Translations under genes and position numbers: made by a program | The notes under the pieces: generated by a model | The model's database searches: none | Seen by the model: the letters and a program-made list of their open reading frames with translations, nothing else | Told to the model about the DNA's origin: nothing | Shown here: positions 63,057 through 64,000 of the stretch, piece after piece | How the letters are laid out: each line of letters starts with the position of its first letter | Position numbering within the stretch: the stretch's first letter is position 1 | Source: Bradyrhizobium guangzhouense | GTDB lineage: Bacteria > Pseudomonadota > Alphaproteobacteria > Rhizobiales > Xanthobacteraceae | Reading direction: 5' to 3' | Assembly: GCF_004114955.1 (NCBI RefSeq) | Contig: NZ_CP030053.1 | Coordinates: 5,146,001 to 5,210,000, forward strand | DNA: 64,000 bases

Positions 63057-63839
63057 CTACACCGTCTGCGCCACCGCGCCGCGCGACTTCGGCGCTTTCG
63101 CGATCTCGAACAGCGCCACCGACTTTCCCGTCAGCGCGGCCAGCACGAGGCCGACCATGTGGGCGAGGCGCTCATCCTTCGCGTCCTTGGCCAGCAGGTC
63201 GCGGCCGAAGATCACGCCGAGCGTCGCGGAGTTGGAGAGATAGAAGAAGCTGAGCGCTGCGATCGAGATGTAGAGCTGCACCGGATCGACCGCGACCTGG
63301 AAATCGCCGGACTCGACGCCGCGCCGCACCACGGTGCGGATCATCTCGACGAAGGGCGAATGCATCGACTTGACCTTGGTCGAGCGCTTCAGGTGCTTGG
63401 CGCGCGCGAGGTTCTCGGTCTGGAGCAGCGACAGGAATTCCGGATTGCGCAGGAAATAGCCCCAGGTGAACTCGATCAGCCGCCTGATGGCCTCGGGCGG
63501 ATCGAGATGCTCGAGATCGAGCCCGCGCTCTTCGCTGCGGATCTTGTCGTAGGCGCCTTCCAGCACCGCGAGGTAAAGGTCGTCCTTGTTGCCGACGTGA
63601 TAATACAGCATGCGCTTGTTGGCGCCGGCCTTGGCGGCGATGCGGTCGACCCGCGCGCCGGCGAGGCCGTGAGCGGAAAACTCCTGCTTGGCCGCCTCGA
63701 GAATGCGCAGCCGCATTCCCTGGGGATCGCGTTGCCATTTCAGAGTTCGCTTTGCCGCTGCCTTCGCCAAACCGGGTGCTCGCTGGGTGGTCTGGGTAGC
63801 GTGTAGCACGCGGGCGGGCGCTTGAGAATGTGCCGTCAT
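63057..63839 (-). CDS. TetR-family regulator of the catabolic cluster
   Basis: A 260-residue regulator with a long basic N-terminal extension, then HTH RILEAAKQEFSAHGLAGARVDRIAAKAGANKRMLYYHVGNKDDLYLAVLE and a C-terminal domain like the RutR/TetR_C group. ATG 63839 lies inside the arm of a palindromic repeat, and the frame upstream of it runs through the whole repeat. A start further inside the extension cannot be excluded. It is in line with and upstream of the NitT/TauT transporter and enolase cluster, so it is the likely controller. Confidence 0.85.
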   Translation of the reverse strand: MTAHSQAPARVLHATQTTQRAPGLAKAAAKRTLKWQRDPQGMRLRILEAAKQEFSAHGLAGARVDRIAAKAGANKRMLYYHVGNKDDLYLAVLEGAYDKIRSEERGLDLEHLDPPEAIRRLIEFTWGYFLRNPEFLSLLQTENLARAKHLKRSTKVKSMHSPFVEMIRTVVRRGVESGDFQVAVDPVQLYISIAALSFFYLSNSATLGVIFGRDLLAKDAKDERLAHMVGLVLAALTGKSVALFEIAKAPKSRGAVAQTV

Positions 63840-63942
63840 TCCGGGGCGTGCCCTCTTGGGCGCGAACCCGGAATCCATCTTGCGGCAGAGCGTGTGGAAA
63901 AATGGATTCCGGGTTCGTCGCTGCGCGACGCCCCGGAATGAC
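63835..63942. repeat. Palindromic intergenic repeat (GTCATTCCGGGG type), copy 2
   Basis: GTCATTCCGGGGC (63835-63847) pairs exactly with GCCCCGGAATGAC (63930-63942). The inner GGAATCCAT...ATGGATTCC pair is shared with 60809-60913. The left arm supplies the ATG used as the TetR start. Confidence 0.88.
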
Positions 63943-63946
63943 AGAA

Positions 63947-64000
63947 TCACTCCACCGGCTTCGGCGAGCGCTCCAGCAGCACGGTCTGGATCCCGCAGGT
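63947..64000 (-). CDS. C-terminal end of an unidentified protein (truncated by window edge)
   Basis: On the minus strand an open frame enters from the right edge and ends at TGA (63947-63949). The last 17 residues read TCGIQTVLLERSPKPVE. This is too short to identify. The repeat begins 4 bp after its stop, as usual for these elements at gene ends, which supports its being a real gene. Confidence 0.4.
   Translation of the reverse strand, partial: TCGIQTVLLERSPKPVE

Overview
The window is high-GC, densely coded alphaproteobacterial chromosome, most likely Bradyrhizobium or a close relative in the Nitrobacteraceae. This rests on gene content: many transporters, a PaaX-controlled phenylacetate operon, a class III PHA synthase, a CYP102-type fused P450 and an ABC_sub_bind-family binding protein. 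It also rests on several families of about 100-bp palindromic intergenic repeats (GTCATTCCGGGG...CCCCGGAATGAC and GTCATTGCGAGC...GCTCGCAATGAC types). The species call is inference. I saw no rRNA, tRNA, CRISPR array, IS element or prophage.

Layout. 1-5.1 kb: end of an alpha/beta hydrolase-OsmC fusion, a MocR-type regulator divergent from a DMT exporter with a clear operator between them, a YeeE/YedE sulfur transporter and an MDR oxidoreductase. 5.1-11.8 kb: the upper phenylacetate pathway, transcribed leftward as paaX-A-B-C-D-E-I-K, with an operator/promoter before paaA and a repeat between paaD and paaE. 11.9-18.2 kb: carbon storage and general genes (lipase-like hydrolase, DUF445 protein, phasin, GNAT enzyme, class III PhaC with a short PhaE-like partner, another hydrolase). 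18.2-25.8 kb: a leftward run encoding a small conserved protein, a hydrolase, WS/DGAT, epoxide hydrolase, a P450-reductase fusion and a spermidine-synthase-like protein.

26.2-39.9 kb: a rightward 13.7-kb run with two complete Dpp/Opp-type ABC importers. The first is ordered binding protein-permeases-ATPases and the second ATPases-binding protein-permeases. Between them lie a gamma-glutamyltransferase-family enzyme and a DUF1028 protein. A sequence with a good sigma-54 -24/-12 match precedes the run. 39.9-46.5 kb: a leftward signalling operon (orphan binding protein, Cache-HAMP-GAF-GAF histidine kinase, response regulator, response regulator-cyclase, unknown protein). 46.6-51.7 kb: TetR-MFP-RND efflux operon. 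51.8-55.0 kb: two-subunit ThDP decarboxylase divergent from a P450 and a K+ channel. 55.1-63.8 kb: leftward catabolic cluster with a NitT/TauT-type ABC importer, an enolase-superfamily enzyme, a Gfo/Idh dehydrogenase, a DUF993 protein and a xylose-isomerase-like TIM barrel, headed by a TetR regulator.

The least explained parts are the CYP102/epoxide hydrolase/WS-DGAT operon, the twin-importer/GGT/DUF1028 operon, the binding-protein/kinase/cyclase operon and the enolase/DUF993 cluster. Start codons were chosen by ribosome-binding sites and family alignment from memory. No database search was possible.
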